Notes: generated by a model not told the origin, from the letters alone. A stretch of DNA of 64,000 nt from Peptostreptococcus sp. D1 (GCF_900112955.1 NZ_FONP01000010.1:1-64000); one strand, 5' to 3'. Numbered from the stretch's first letter, positions 54,316-63,462 are shown. A program made the numbers and translations.

Positions 54316-54405
54316 ATATTAAAGAAATACGTTCGTTATTGTAATAATTTAAAGACATTATTTGGAGACAGTAAATGTTAAAAAATAAGGTCTGACTCAA
54401 AAGTC

Positions 54406-54477
54406 AGCTCTATGCAAAAAAGCATCCTCATCCTACAAGTATGAAAATGAATGCTTGGATGCTTTTTGTATAGAGCT
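54406..54477. terminator. Large inverted repeat, probable convergent terminator
   Basis: Arms 54406-54427 (AGCTCTATGCAAAAA...) and 54457-54477 (...TTTTTGTATAGAGCT) pair over about 21 bp with a 29-nt loop. It lies between convergent genes, so it may stop both. A small CTGACT/AGTCAG hairpin at 54392-54408 is attached. The size and composition also suit a fragment of a small mobile repeat. Confidence 0.65.
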
Positions 54478-54547
54478 TATTTCAAAAATATAATTTCAAT
54501 GATTTTGATTTATTTTCGGTGGCTTTTTAGTCAATCCCATTTTAAAG

Positions 54548-55429
54548 CTAAAGCTTTCTTATATTTTGATCCATAATCAATGTTGCGACTCTTGCAGCAT
54601 GGTCTGTATTCATTCCACTCAATGGCAATCTGAAATCTCCAACATCATAACCAAGCATATTCATTGCAGTTTTTATTGGAACTGGTTGAATATCTTGATA
54701 GAATACATCGAAATACTCCAGCATAGATAAAAATTTATTTCTAGATTTAACAATGTCCGATTTTTCAAAAAAATCAATGATTTCACTAATATCAGAAGGA
54801 CAAATATTTGAAATTGGTGAAATAAAAGCCTTAATACCAAGACTGAGTGCAGGGAATATGGCTCTATCATTTGCACAGATTATTTGAAAATCATTGCTTA
54901 CTTTTGAAATAATTGATATGTATTTTCTTGTGTCATCAGTATTTTCAATTATGCCGACAATATTTTTAATTTCTGAAATTGACGCAATGTATTCTGATAG
55001 ATCAACTCCTGATTTTTCGTAATCATTTTCAATATAGCATGGTAATCTAACAGCAGTGGCAATTGATTTAAAGTGATTTAATATTCCGGCTTCATTGCCC
55101 AAGCTATAATATGGAGCAAGCAATATTATAGCGTCAACGCCAATGCTTTTTACCTTTAACGAAAGCTTTATTGATCTAATCGTATCGTTAAAGCCAGTTT
55201 GTGCAATAACTGGAACTCTTTTGTCTACCTTTTTTACTACAAACTCAACCACATCGATAATTTCGTTATCATTCATTGTCAAGAACTCTCCGAAAGAACG
55301 CCCCAAAATTAATGATTTTGCACCATTTGCAATATATACCTCGATTTGTCTTTCAATACTTTCAAAATCTATTTCATTTGTTTCTGTGAATGGTGTTAAT
55401 AAATTTATAGATAAACCTTTATTAATCAT
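54548..55429 (-). CDS. DapA-like protein lacking the catalytic lysine
   Basis: This 293-residue protein has the TIM-barrel layout of dihydrodipicolinate synthase/N-acetylneuraminate lyase: NLLTPFTETNEIDFESIERQ, LAPYYSLG, and a conserved length. The Schiff-base Lys of VGIKE is Ile161 (VGIIEN). The GTTGE motif reads GRSFGE, and the YNVPSRTG loop reads YIENDYEKSG. It is therefore unlikely to be an active aldolase or lyase; a regulatory or binding role is possible. AGGAGGAAT precedes its start. It diverges from sdaA. Confidence 0.85.
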   Translation of the reverse strand: MINKGLSINLLTPFTETNEIDFESIERQIEVYIANGAKSLILGRSFGEFLTMNDNEIIDVVEFVVKKVDKRVPVIAQTGFNDTIRSIKLSLKVKSIGVDAIILLAPYYSLGNEAGILNHFKSIATAVRLPCYIENDYEKSGVDLSEYIASISEIKNIVGIIENTDDTRKYISIISKVSNDFQIICANDRAIFPALSLGIKAFISPISNICPSDISEIIDFFEKSDIVKSRNKFLSMLEYFDVFYQDIQPVPIKTAMNMLGYDVGDFRLPLSGMNTDHAARVATLIMDQNIRKL

Positions 55430-55503
55430 AATATTCCTCCTGTAATTTTATTGATACTAAAACCTAATTATAAGTATTTCATACCCATATGTAGTATCTA
55501 ATA

Positions 55504-55575
55504 CACATTAATTATATCATAAATATAAATAAATACATTAATACATTTATTTATATTTATGATATAATTAATGTG
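55504..55575. promoter_or_regulatory. 72-bp palindrome between divergent genes
   Basis: Arms 55504-55534 and 55545-55575 are perfectly complementary over 31 bp with a 10-nt loop. Each arm contains a TATAAT box (55563-55568 on +; 55511-55516 on -) pointing to its own gene, so both promoters are mirror images. The centre holds two tandem ATACATT copies. It is likely a shared operator for the dapA-like gene and the serine dehydratase gene. Confidence 0.8.
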
Positions 55576-55614
55576 AAGAAAAAATTAATTTGTAGATAAT
55601 ACAATGGAGGAAAA

Positions 55615-56808
55615 ATGGATACACTTAAAGAATTATATAAGATAGGATCTGGACCATCGAGCTCACATACAATGGGACCACAGAGAGCTGCTAGGCGGTT
55701 TATAGATAAAAATCCCGAGGCAAATAGCTACAGATGTACATTGTATGGTAGTTTGGCGGCAACTGGTAAGGGTCATTTAACTGACTACATCATTGAGAAA
55801 ACTATTGCTCCAAAATCTGTTGAAATTATCTGGAGAGCCGATATCAATCCTGAGTTTCATCCTAATGGAATGAAGCTTGAGGCATTGGATAAAGATGGAA
55901 ATTTATATGATGAATGGACAGTATTTTCTGTAGGTGGAGGAACACTTGCCGAAGAAGGAAAAAGAAACGAGACAACTGGTAAAGTATATTATGAACACTC
56001 AAAATTGGATGATATAATAGAATACTGTAAAGAAAGAGAAATGAATTTTGTTGAGTACGTTTTGGAAAGAGAGGATGACGATTTTCTAGATTTTATGAAT
56101 GGAATTGCAGATGCGATGAAAGCCTCTATAGACAAGGGTATTGAAACAAACACTGTAATACCTGGAAAGCTTAACTTGAAGAGACGTGCACCGAGATTTT
56201 ATAAAAAATACCTAGCTACGAAAGACTATACGACACTTGATTATGCATTTGCATTGGCAGCATCTGAAGAAAATGCTTCTGGTGGAAATATAGTAACAGC
56301 TCCAACCTGTGGTGCGGCAGGAGTAATACCTGGTGTTTTCTATTCGCTGATGGTACACAATGGATATACTAAGCAACATGTAATAGAAGGATTAATCGTG
56401 GCGGGTCTTATAGGTAATCTAGTAAAAACAAATGCCTCGATTTCAGGTGCAGAGGTTGGATGTCAGGGTGAAGTTGGAACAGCCTGTTCAATGGCAGCAG
56501 CAGGTGCAGCATATTTATTTGGTGGAACATTGGAACAAATAGAATATGCCGCTGAAATAGGATTGGAGCATCACCTTGGAATGACATGCGATCCAGTATA
56601 TGGTTATGTTCAAATTCCTTGTATAGAAAGAAATGCAATGGCAGCAGAAAGAGCTATTGCAGCTGCAAAATATGCACTAAATACCGAAGGAACACATACT
56701 ATTTCTTTCGATCAGGTAACTGTGACAATGAAAGAAACTGGTATAGATTTGATGGATAAGTATAGAGAAACTGCCAAGGGTGGTTTGGCAAAGTGGTTTG
56801 AATGTTAA
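55615..56808 (+). CDS. sdaA: L-serine ammonia-lyase (single chain, iron-sulfur type)
   Basis: The enzyme deaminates L-serine to pyruvate with a 4Fe-4S cluster. The N-terminal beta domain has GSGPSSSHTMGPQRAA, and the alpha domain has the cluster cysteines in TAPTCGAAGVIPG, VGCQGEVGTACSMAA and LGMTCDPVYG. Both halves are fused as in E. coli SdaA, but at 397 residues it is shorter than the usual 450. GGAGG precedes the ATG. Pyruvate formed can enter the NifJ reaction. Confidence 0.93.
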   Translation: MDTLKELYKIGSGPSSSHTMGPQRAARRFIDKNPEANSYRCTLYGSLAATGKGHLTDYIIEKTIAPKSVEIIWRADINPEFHPNGMKLEALDKDGNLYDEWTVFSVGGGTLAEEGKRNETTGKVYYEHSKLDDIIEYCKEREMNFVEYVLEREDDDFLDFMNGIADAMKASIDKGIETNTVIPGKLNLKRRAPRFYKKYLATKDYTTLDYAFALAASEENASGGNIVTAPTCGAAGVIPGVFYSLMVHNGYTKQHVIEGLIVAGLIGNLVKTNASISGAEVGCQGEVGTACSMAAAGAAYLFGGTLEQIEYAAEIGLEHHLGMTCDPVYGYVQIPCIERNAMAAERAIAAAKYALNTEGTHTISFDQVTVTMKETGIDLMDKYRETAKGGLAKWFEC

Positions 56809-56815
56809 TTTAATG

Positions 56816-56852
56816 AGTATAGGGGCATTTTGTCTCTATACCATTTTTTTGT
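56816..56852 (+). terminator. Terminator after sdaA
   Basis: GTATAGGGG and TCTCTATAC pair with wobbles around CATTTTG, followed by T7. Confidence 0.75.
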
Positions 56853-56875
56853 AGTATCAAATATGGAGAAAAAAT

Positions 56876-57640
56876 ATGGGTCAATACGAAAATTTTGCGT
56901 ATATATACGATGATTTGATGGATGATGTAGACTATGAAATGTGGGTAAGTCATATTGAAAAAATTATTGAAAAAAGCGGATCGAGTGTGAAAAATATTCT
57001 TGAATTAGCTTGTGGAACAGGAAATATTACCATTCCATTGGCAGAGAAAGGATACGACATCGCAGGTGTGGATATATCGTACTCGATGTTAGATGTTGCA
57101 CTGTCGAAATCAGAGGAAAGGGGAATACCTTTAGTTCTCCTGGAGCAAGATATGGTTGAATTAGATTTCGATTTGTACGATTTAGATTGTGTACTATGTG
57201 CCTGTGATGGGTTTAATTACATAACTGAAATAGATAATTTAAAGAAAATATTTGTAAAAGTGTATGAATTATTGAAAAAAGAAGGTGTATTTATTTTTGA
57301 TATCAGCTCATATTATAAAATAAAAAATATTTTAGGTAATAATTTCATGGGAGAGTCTAGGGAAAGCCTGTCGTATATGTGGACAAATTACTTTGACGAA
57401 GAAACGAAGCTGATAGATATGGAATTAGATTTCTTTGTAAAGGTTGAAGCTGAAGACGATGAGGAAGACAATCTATACGAAAGATATAGAGAGCTTCATC
57501 GTCAAAGAGCATATGAAGAAAGCGAATTGGTAACACTGCTAAAGGAAGTCGGATTCGGATATATAAAAGTTTTTGGTGATTTCGATCTGCAAAAATCTAA
57601 AGAAGATTCTCAACGATTGTTCTTTATAGCGAAGAAATGA
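56876..57640 (+). CDS. Class I SAM-dependent methyltransferase
   Basis: This 254-residue protein has the Rossmann motif I NILELACGTGNITIPLAEKG, followed by VDISYSMLDVAL and CVLCACDGFNYI. It resembles small-molecule or YqeM-like methyltransferases. The substrate is unknown. Gene starts with GGAGAAAA upstream. Confidence 0.88.
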   Translation: MGQYENFAYIYDDLMDDVDYEMWVSHIEKIIEKSGSSVKNILELACGTGNITIPLAEKGYDIAGVDISYSMLDVALSKSEERGIPLVLLEQDMVELDFDLYDLDCVLCACDGFNYITEIDNLKKIFVKVYELLKKEGVFIFDISSYYKIKNILGNNFMGESRESLSYMWTNYFDEETKLIDMELDFFVKVEAEDDEEDNLYERYRELHRQRAYEESELVTLLKEVGFGYIKVFGDFDLQKSKEDSQRLFFIAKK

Positions 57641-57786
57641 TAGTAAGGTATTGCTTTTATATGTGGTAACATAGAGTTATAATAAAAATAGCAATCAAAA
57701 AAATAAAAAATAAATGAAGATAGTAAGGAAGATTGTAACTAAATTGGTAGTATAAATTTTACGAAAGAAATGCTAGGAGAGAATAG

Positions 57787-58662
57787 ATGAAAGATTATTG
57801 TATAAGAGTAACAACGGGAAATAAAGAGGCGAGAGCTTTTTTTTGTACGACTAAAAATATGGTAGAAAAGTCAAGAGCTTATCATAATACAACAAAGGCT
57901 GCCACAGCTGCATTAGGTAGAGCCTTGACTGCGACTTCTATGATGGGATTGATGATGAAAAATAGTACAGACAAGGTTACAGTTATTATTAAAGGTGGTG
58001 GACCAATAGGAACAATATTAACCACATCAAACGCTTTTGGAATTACAAAAGGATATGTTACTAATCCGAATGTAGATGTCGAAAATTATGCTAATGGAAA
58101 ATTAAATGTAGCCAAGGCGGTAGGCAATGAAGGTACAATAAAAGTAATAAAAGATCTGGGATTAAAGGAGCCCTATAATGGTGAATATGATGTTGTGAGT
58201 GGAGAAATAGCCCAGGATTTTACATATTATTTTACTGTATCTGAGCAAACTCCATCGGCAGTTGCATTGGGAGTTTTGACAAAATCAGATGAAGTCGAGC
58301 AGGCAGGTGGATTTATAGTACAGATGATGCCAGATGCGACAGACGAAACAATTTCTCGGATAGAAAAAAATATTTCTAGGCTAGAACCAATTACAACAAT
58401 GCTTGATAAAGGAATGACGCCAGAGGATATCATGAATGTCGTATTGGAAGGCTTGAATCCGATGATTTTGGATAAAACCGAAGTTAGCTTCGAATGTGAT
58501 TGTTCAAAGGAAAGAGTTTCAAAGGCATTAGTTGCTATTGGTAAAAATGAATTAAAGACGATAATTGAGGAAGATAAAGGTGCAGAGATAGGCTGTCAAT
58601 TTTGCAATACAAAATATAAATTCAGTGAAGAAGAATTGACAAATCTATTAAATGAATTGTAA
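57787..58662 (+). CDS. hslO: Redox-regulated chaperone Hsp33
   Basis: Hsp33 becomes an ATP-independent chaperone when its zinc site is oxidised. Substrate-domain motifs include HNTTKAATAALGRALTAT and VIIKGGGPIGTI. The zinc motif is complete: C-x-C in FECDCSKERV and CxxC in GCQFCNTKY. It is 291 residues. It is a stress protein that suits the fRMsr and PNPOx genes upstream, although these are separate units. Confidence 0.96.
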   Translation: MKDYCIRVTTGNKEARAFFCTTKNMVEKSRAYHNTTKAATAALGRALTATSMMGLMMKNSTDKVTVIIKGGGPIGTILTTSNAFGITKGYVTNPNVDVENYANGKLNVAKAVGNEGTIKVIKDLGLKEPYNGEYDVVSGEIAQDFTYYFTVSEQTPSAVALGVLTKSDEVEQAGGFIVQMMPDATDETISRIEKNISRLEPITTMLDKGMTPEDIMNVVLEGLNPMILDKTEVSFECDCSKERVSKALVAIGKNELKTIIEEDKGAEIGCQFCNTKYKFSEEELTNLLNEL

Positions 58663-58676
58663 AAATAGGAGAAAGT

Positions 58677-59378
58677 ATGAGATTAGATAAGCTACTTGGA
58701 AATATGGGGTATGGCACCAGAAGTGAAATAAAAAAATATTGTAAACGAGGTTTAGTTTTTGTTAATGATAAAGAAGTAAAAAAATCTGATGTGCATGTAA
58801 ATCCGGAACAGGATAGAATAGTTTTCAACGATATAGAAGTGATCTACAAAAAATATATATATTTGATGATGAATAAACCCAGTGGAGTAGTATCTGCAAC
58901 CTTTGACAAGTATGATGACACAGTAATAGATTTGATTGATTTTAAGTACCAGACTTTCGAGTTATTTCCAGTTGGAAGATTGGACAAGGATACTGAAGGT
59001 CTTTTGGTACTTACGAATGATGGACAATTGGCACACCGGATACTTTCACCGAAGAAGCATGTTCCTAAAAAATACTATGTTGAGGTCGATGGAAAAATAA
59101 CGGAGTACGATGTCAAAAAATTTAAAGAGGGATTGGATATTGGAGAAGAAAAATTGACAAAGCCTGCAATATTAGAGTCAAACGGAGATACTGTATTTGT
59201 GACGATTACAGAAGGTAAATTTCATCAGATAAAGAGGATGTTTGAGCAAGTAGGAAAAAAAGTAACTTACTTGAAAAGAGTAAAAATGGGGAGCTTGGAG
59301 CTAGATGAAGGCTTAAAGCTTGGCGAATACAGAGAACTAACAAAAGAAGAAATTGAAAGGCTAGAAGGAAGAGACTGA
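58677..59378 (+). CDS. 16S rRNA pseudouridine synthase, RsuA family
   Basis: An N-terminal S4 domain (MRLDKLLGNMGYGTRSEIKK) is followed by a pseudouridine synthase domain with the catalytic Asp in FPVGRLDKDTEGLLVLTNDG. It is 233 residues. RsuA-type enzymes usually modify U516 of 16S RNA; RluB/E/F types cannot be excluded. It begins 14 nt after hslO. Confidence 0.92.
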   Translation: MRLDKLLGNMGYGTRSEIKKYCKRGLVFVNDKEVKKSDVHVNPEQDRIVFNDIEVIYKKYIYLMMNKPSGVVSATFDKYDDTVIDLIDFKYQTFELFPVGRLDKDTEGLLVLTNDGQLAHRILSPKKHVPKKYYVEVDGKITEYDVKKFKEGLDIGEEKLTKPAILESNGDTVFVTITEGKFHQIKRMFEQVGKKVTYLKRVKMGSLELDEGLKLGEYRELTKEEIERLEGRD

Positions 59379-59444
59379 AAGCAATTAAAGAAATTGAACA
59401 GCTTTTGAGTAAGGTATAAAAATATTTATAAGTAAGGATAATAT

Positions 59445-60809
59445 ATGAAGAGAAAAGATATAATAGAATTTGAAGTAGGAAAAATGGAATTTGGCGGTGT
59501 GACCCGTTCTCAATTTGACGGAAAGAGAATAAAAATGAAGGGTGGGATTACTGGTCAAAAAGTTAGAGCAGTAGTAAAAAAATCCAGATCAGATAGTGCC
59601 GAAGTTAAAATGCTAGAGCTTATTGAGCCATCAAGTCTTGAAACAGCAGAGACCTGTAGACATTTTAGACAATGCGGTGGATGTAGTATACTGTCACTTG
59701 AATACGAGCAGCAGCTAAGACTTAAAGAAAAGCAGGTGCTTGAATTATTTGAAGAGAAGAATATAAGTGATTTTCAGTATTTGGGAATAGAATCAGGTCC
59801 AAATGTTTTCGGCTATAGAAACAAGATGGAATTTACATTTGGTGATGAGTTTAAAGATGGACCATTATCACTTGGGATGCACAAAGTAGGTAGATTTATT
59901 GATATTGTAACAGTTGATGATTGTAGGCTTATAGATTCCGATTTTGTATCTATAATGATAAGCACTAGAGATTATTTTGATGTGAGAAAAATACCTTACT
60001 ATAGAAGCTTTAATCATCAAGGCTATTTGAGACACCTTGTTGTGAGAAAGGGTGAAAATACTGGTGAGCTGATGATAAATATAGTTACATCATCACAGTT
60101 AGACTTCGATATGGAAGAATATAAAAATATGCTACTAGACTTAGATTTAAAAGGTAATATTGTGAGTATATTACACACTATAAACGATGGACTTGCAGAT
60201 GCTGTTCAATGTGATAGATTAAATGTGTTGTTTGGACAAGACTATTACACTGAAAATATTCTAGGGCTGAGTTTTAAAGTATCACCCTTTTCTTTTTTCC
60301 AGACGAATACAAAAGGTGCTGAAAAATTATATGAAATAGCTAGAGATTTTGCTGGAGATACTGGTAACGGAAAAGTTGTATTTGATTTGTATAGTGGAAC
60401 AGGAACTATCGGTCAGATGATGTCCAAAGCTGCAAAGAAGGTGTATGGAATCGAAATAGTAGAAGAAGCTGTACAAGCAGCTAACGAAAATACGAAACTC
60501 AACAATATTGAAAACTGTACCTTTATTGCAGGGGATGTATCGAAGATAGTAAGTAAACTATCAGAAAAACCAGATTTGATAATTGTAGATCCTCCTAGAG
60601 CAGGTATTTTGGGTAATGGGGTAAAGGATATAGCAGATTTTGGAGCCGGAGAAATTGTATATATAAGCTGTAATCCAAGGTCATTAGTCGATAATTTAGT
60701 GGAGTTTGAGAGTAGAGGATATAAGGTTAAAAAGATGAAACTTATGGATTTATTTCCATCAACACCTCATGTGGAAACCATAGCGTTGATACAAAGAGCG
60801 AAATTGTGA
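59445..60809 (+). CDS. rlmD: 23S rRNA (uracil-5)-methyltransferase RlmD/RlmCD
   Basis: It has an N-terminal TRAM domain (about 1-60), the iron-sulfur Cys motif CRHFRQCGGCSILSLEYE, and a SAM domain with VFDLYSGTGTIGQMM. Catalytic motifs DPPRAGIL and ISCNPRSL are present, the Cys acting as nucleophile. It is 454 residues. In Firmicutes one such enzyme often methylates both U747 and U1939. Confidence 0.93.
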   Translation: MKRKDIIEFEVGKMEFGGVTRSQFDGKRIKMKGGITGQKVRAVVKKSRSDSAEVKMLELIEPSSLETAETCRHFRQCGGCSILSLEYEQQLRLKEKQVLELFEEKNISDFQYLGIESGPNVFGYRNKMEFTFGDEFKDGPLSLGMHKVGRFIDIVTVDDCRLIDSDFVSIMISTRDYFDVRKIPYYRSFNHQGYLRHLVVRKGENTGELMINIVTSSQLDFDMEEYKNMLLDLDLKGNIVSILHTINDGLADAVQCDRLNVLFGQDYYTENILGLSFKVSPFSFFQTNTKGAEKLYEIARDFAGDTGNGKVVFDLYSGTGTIGQMMSKAAKKVYGIEIVEEAVQAANENTKLNNIENCTFIAGDVSKIVSKLSEKPDLIIVDPPRAGILGNGVKDIADFGAGEIVYISCNPRSLVDNLVEFESRGYKVKKMKLMDLFPSTPHVETIALIQRAKL

Positions 60810-60953
60810 AAATCCTGCATTTTTTAATTCTTGCTTGGAGAACTATAATTATGTATAAAAAATCTTGGGTGTAAAGTATATAAGAAAATTTGGAAGAGTT
60901 TGTAATGAAATTTAGAACTATAAATTCTTTATATAGTAAGATTTGGAGGAATA

Positions 60954-61895
60954 ATGAAAATGAAGATTTTAAAAAGCTTTAATAATAATTTTGGTGTATT
61001 AGTAATATTGTTTATTGTGACAATATTGTGTTCTGCTTGTTCAAATAATTCGAGAGAGCACAGCTCTGATGTAAGTCAAGTCAAACACTCAAAAGACATA
61101 AGATCTAGTGGTATTACTGAGCCATATGTAAATCCTGATGTTAAATTCAGCAACTTAACTTCTGAAGAAAAATCAGAGCTTAGTAAGGATTTAGAACAAG
61201 CAGGAATAAAGAAATCATATATTGTAGACTATACTAACTATATTGATATATATAATAAAACTGTACCTGATTCAGTTTTAAATGGCTGGAACACTTTGGA
61301 TAAGGTAAATTACGATTCCTATGAGATACATGAAAAATGGATAAAAAAATATCCTGATTTTATTGGTATTTGCTGTAGAATGGCGGCGTTTACTTTGTTA
61401 AGAGATGATATCTTAGTAAACAACGACAATTTTAAGAAGACATCTAAGGAGTCATTAAATTTTGATATTAATTCGTTTGAAACTATGCCCACTAAATATA
61501 TGGCAGATGAAAATTTAAAAACCTTTGAAAAATTTTTTGCACCAATACCTACAAGTTTATCAACCGATAGAGAAGAACAAAAAAAAGCTTTGAAAAATGC
61601 TCTTAAAGAGAGAGGAATTCAATTTGAAAATTCTAGCTTGAAATTTATAGCTTTAGTTGCGCACGATACTGTAGAAAAATCCAATCCATTTCTATTTATA
61701 GAGCATGCAGGAGTAATATATGAAAAAAATGGGTCTATATATCTTCTAGAAAAGCTAGCATTCCAAGAGCCATATCAATTGATAAAATTCCCATCCGAAG
61801 AAGAGATAATTAAATATTTTGAATCTAAATATAATTTAGATACTACAGGGCAAATGGCGAAACCTATATATATGATCAATGATAAGTTGATTTAG
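60954..61895 (+). CDS. DUF4300 family lipoprotein
   Basis: This 313-residue protein has a lipobox (LCSAC, Cys at about 29) after a hydrophobic segment, so it is anchored to the outer face of the membrane. The rest matches DUF4300: IVDYTNYIDIYNKTVPDS, IGICCRMAAFTLL and ALVAHDTVEKSNPFLFIEHAGVI. The function is unknown. The ATG has GGAGGAAT upstream. Confidence 0.8.
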   Translation: MKMKILKSFNNNFGVLVILFIVTILCSACSNNSREHSSDVSQVKHSKDIRSSGITEPYVNPDVKFSNLTSEEKSELSKDLEQAGIKKSYIVDYTNYIDIYNKTVPDSVLNGWNTLDKVNYDSYEIHEKWIKKYPDFIGICCRMAAFTLLRDDILVNNDNFKKTSKESLNFDINSFETMPTKYMADENLKTFEKFFAPIPTSLSTDREEQKKALKNALKERGIQFENSSLKFIALVAHDTVEKSNPFLFIEHAGVIYEKNGSIYLLEKLAFQEPYQLIKFPSEEEIIKYFESKYNLDTTGQMAKPIYMINDKLI

Positions 61896-62052
61896 TATAG
61901 ATTGATGTAAGTTAAACCTATATTACAATTTTGCAAGAAACAATAAAGACCAGTTTGAAATATATGATTTCATTATCCACCGTATTATATCATTTAATTC
62001 CCGAAAAACCTTTATATTATCCATCTTTGAAAGTAAGTAGGAAATCTGACAG

Positions 62053-62081
62053 TTGAAAAAATAGCTTGAAAATGGTAAAAT
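62053..62081 (+). promoter_or_regulatory. Promoter of the ICMT-like gene
   Basis: TTGAAA at 62053-62058 and TAAAAT at 62076-62081 have a 17-nt spacer. The rest of 61896-62052 holds nothing supportable. Confidence 0.65.
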
Positions 62082-62132
62082 ATTTTTAATTATTTAGAGA
62101 GAAAAATTAGACTTCGTGTAGGTGGTGATATA

Positions 62133-62621
62133 TTGAAAAATAAGCATTTACCCGTTTTTGGAATAGGTCCGATTTATGTTATTTGTTGCTTGATTTTAAC
62201 AGTTTTAGGGATTGTATTTAGGAATATAGGATTTCTAAAGAACGGGAACATATATAAGCTACAATATATAGTAATTATGGCTATGGCAGGTATAGTTTTG
62301 ATTCTAATGGGAATAATCTTATGGATATATGCCGTAGTAGTTCAAAGAATAAGTGATGAGATAAAAAGTGGAAAGCTAGTAACTACAGGAGCATATGCAA
62401 TTGTGAGAAATCCTATATATTCTGCTTTTTTTCTCATATTTACAGGAAGTTTAATAATAACTTCCAATGTTTATCTTTTTATACTGCCAGGGGTATTTTA
62501 TTTTTCCCTGACTATTTTTTTGAAGCTGACAGAAGAAAAATGGTTGTTGGAAAAATTTGGAGGTGATTATCAACGGTATTGTAAGAAGGTAAATAGGGTT
62601 ATCCCTTGGTGGAGAAAGTAA
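62133..62621 (+). CDS. Isoprenylcysteine carboxyl methyltransferase-like membrane protein
   Basis: This 162-residue protein has about four transmembrane helices and the ICMT/PEMT-like C-terminal motifs GAYAIVRNPIYSAFFLIFTG and EEKWLLEKFGGDYQRYCKKV, which bind SAM. Bacterial members methylate lipids or isoprenoids of unknown nature. TTG start with GGTGGTGATA upstream. Confidence 0.85.
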   Translation: MKNKHLPVFGIGPIYVICCLILTVLGIVFRNIGFLKNGNIYKLQYIVIMAMAGIVLILMGIILWIYAVVVQRISDEIKSGKLVTTGAYAIVRNPIYSAFFLIFTGSLIITSNVYLFILPGVFYFSLTIFLKLTEEKWLLEKFGGDYQRYCKKVNRVIPWWRK

Positions 62622-62653
62622 TAAATTAGAATTTTATAATTTGGAGGAATTAA

Positions 62654-62824
62654 ATGTTAAAAGGAATTGGTTATCTATTATTTGGTATAGGTTTAAGTTT
62701 TATGTCTCCTAAATTTATCAAGCAATATAAGAAAAACAAAAACATTGAAAATACACTTGAAGTTATTGGAGTTTTATTATTAGCAGCTTCAAGTATTCTT
62801 TTAGGTGTTTTGGAAGTTTTATAG
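62654..62824 (+). CDS. Small membrane protein, 56 residues
   Basis: An ATG at 62654 with a perfect GGAGGAAT site opens 56 codons ending at TAG 62822. It encodes two hydrophobic helices (GIGYLLFGIGLSF and VIGVLLLAASSILLGVL) linked by a basic turn KQYKKNKNIEN. Family is unknown. It lies 30 nt after the ICMT-like gene and may be cotranscribed. Confidence 0.7.
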   Translation: MLKGIGYLLFGIGLSFMSPKFIKQYKKNKNIENTLEVIGVLLLAASSILLGVLEVL

Positions 62825-62889
62825 AATTATAAATCGCAGTTTGTCGAAGTAAAACAATTAAATAGAAGCAATAATATAGCAAGCTACAA

Positions 62890-62922
62890 AACAGTAAATC
62901 AAAAAGGTTTACTGTTTTTTTG
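62890..62922 (+). terminator. Terminator after the small membrane protein gene
   Basis: ACAGTAAATC and GGTTTACTGT form a stem with an A-rich loop, followed by T6. Confidence 0.8.
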
Positions 62923-62953
62923 ATGCTCAAAATCAAGAAGAAAGGACAGGGAA

Positions 62954-63134
62954 ATGAAAAACATAGAAAAAAGTAAAAACTCACAACTTGCAAGGTAAAT
63001 AGAAATTGCCTTACCCAAAGAATTAAACAGAGAAAAACAAGGCTGAAAACACATTCAGTAAAAAAATAGGAAAAACAAACTATAAAGTTACAGTACATTT
63101 CAGTGAAACCAGTAATGAAACAATCACAGATAAA
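62954..63134 (+). pseudogene. TnpW-like transposon protein remnant
   Basis: An ATG with GGACAGGG upstream opens a frame that soon meets stops. A later frame encodes IGKTNYKVTVHFSETSNETI and TDKI, matching the C-terminal part of transposon-encoded TnpW proteins found on Tn4451-like integrative elements. Several stops and frame changes show it is dead. Confidence 0.65.
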
Positions 63135-63145
63135 ATTCGTCTATA

Positions 63146-63412
63146 TCTAAGGTTTTCAGAGAAATAGGTCTTGCGGATGAGCTTGGCTCAGGAATGAGAA
63201 ATACTTACAAGTACACACAGCTTTATTCAGGACAAAACACGTTATTTGAGGAGGATATATTCAGAACGATTATTCCTCTAAAGAAGATAGCGACACAAAA
63301 GGTTGGTGGAGGGAATGTCCCTCAAGATGTCTCTCGAATGTCCCTTGAAGAAATTGAAAACATAATCAAAGATATGATTAAAGAGGACAATAAGAGCCTT
63401 TTAACTGAATAA
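63146..63412 (+). pseudogene. AlbA/RecG-like ATP-binding protein C-terminal remnant
   Basis: The frame encodes SKVFREIGLADELGSGMRN, then KYTQLYSGQNTLFEEDIFRT, the conserved end of AlbA-domain (putative DNA-binding, formerly RecG-like) proteins. The N-terminal three quarters are absent. It directly abuts the TnpW remnant, so the two genes were joined by a deletion. Confidence 0.75.
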
Positions 63413-63423
63413 TATATCTCGAG

Positions 63424-63462
63424 AGTCAATGAATATAAATAAAAATATTCATTGACTTTTAT
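63424..63462. terminator. Hairpin before the TetR gene
   Basis: AGTCAATGAATAT at 63424-63436 pairs with ATATTCATTGACT at 63445-63457, followed by TTTTATATT. Its right arm contains the -35 box TTGACT of the next gene. Confidence 0.75.

Noticed and set aside
54548-55429. Functional dihydrodipicolinate synthase (dapA)
   Set aside because: The catalytic lysine is replaced by Ile161 and the active-site loops are altered.
55143-55445. Open frame of 100 codons on + strand opposite the DapA-like gene
   Set aside because: It is a shadow of the well-supported minus-strand gene and has no ribosome site or family match.
62763-63098. Minus-strand open frame of 111 codons
   Set aside because: Phe/Leu-rich, lies across a small gene, a terminator and a pseudogene; the translation looks like antisense of A-rich DNA.
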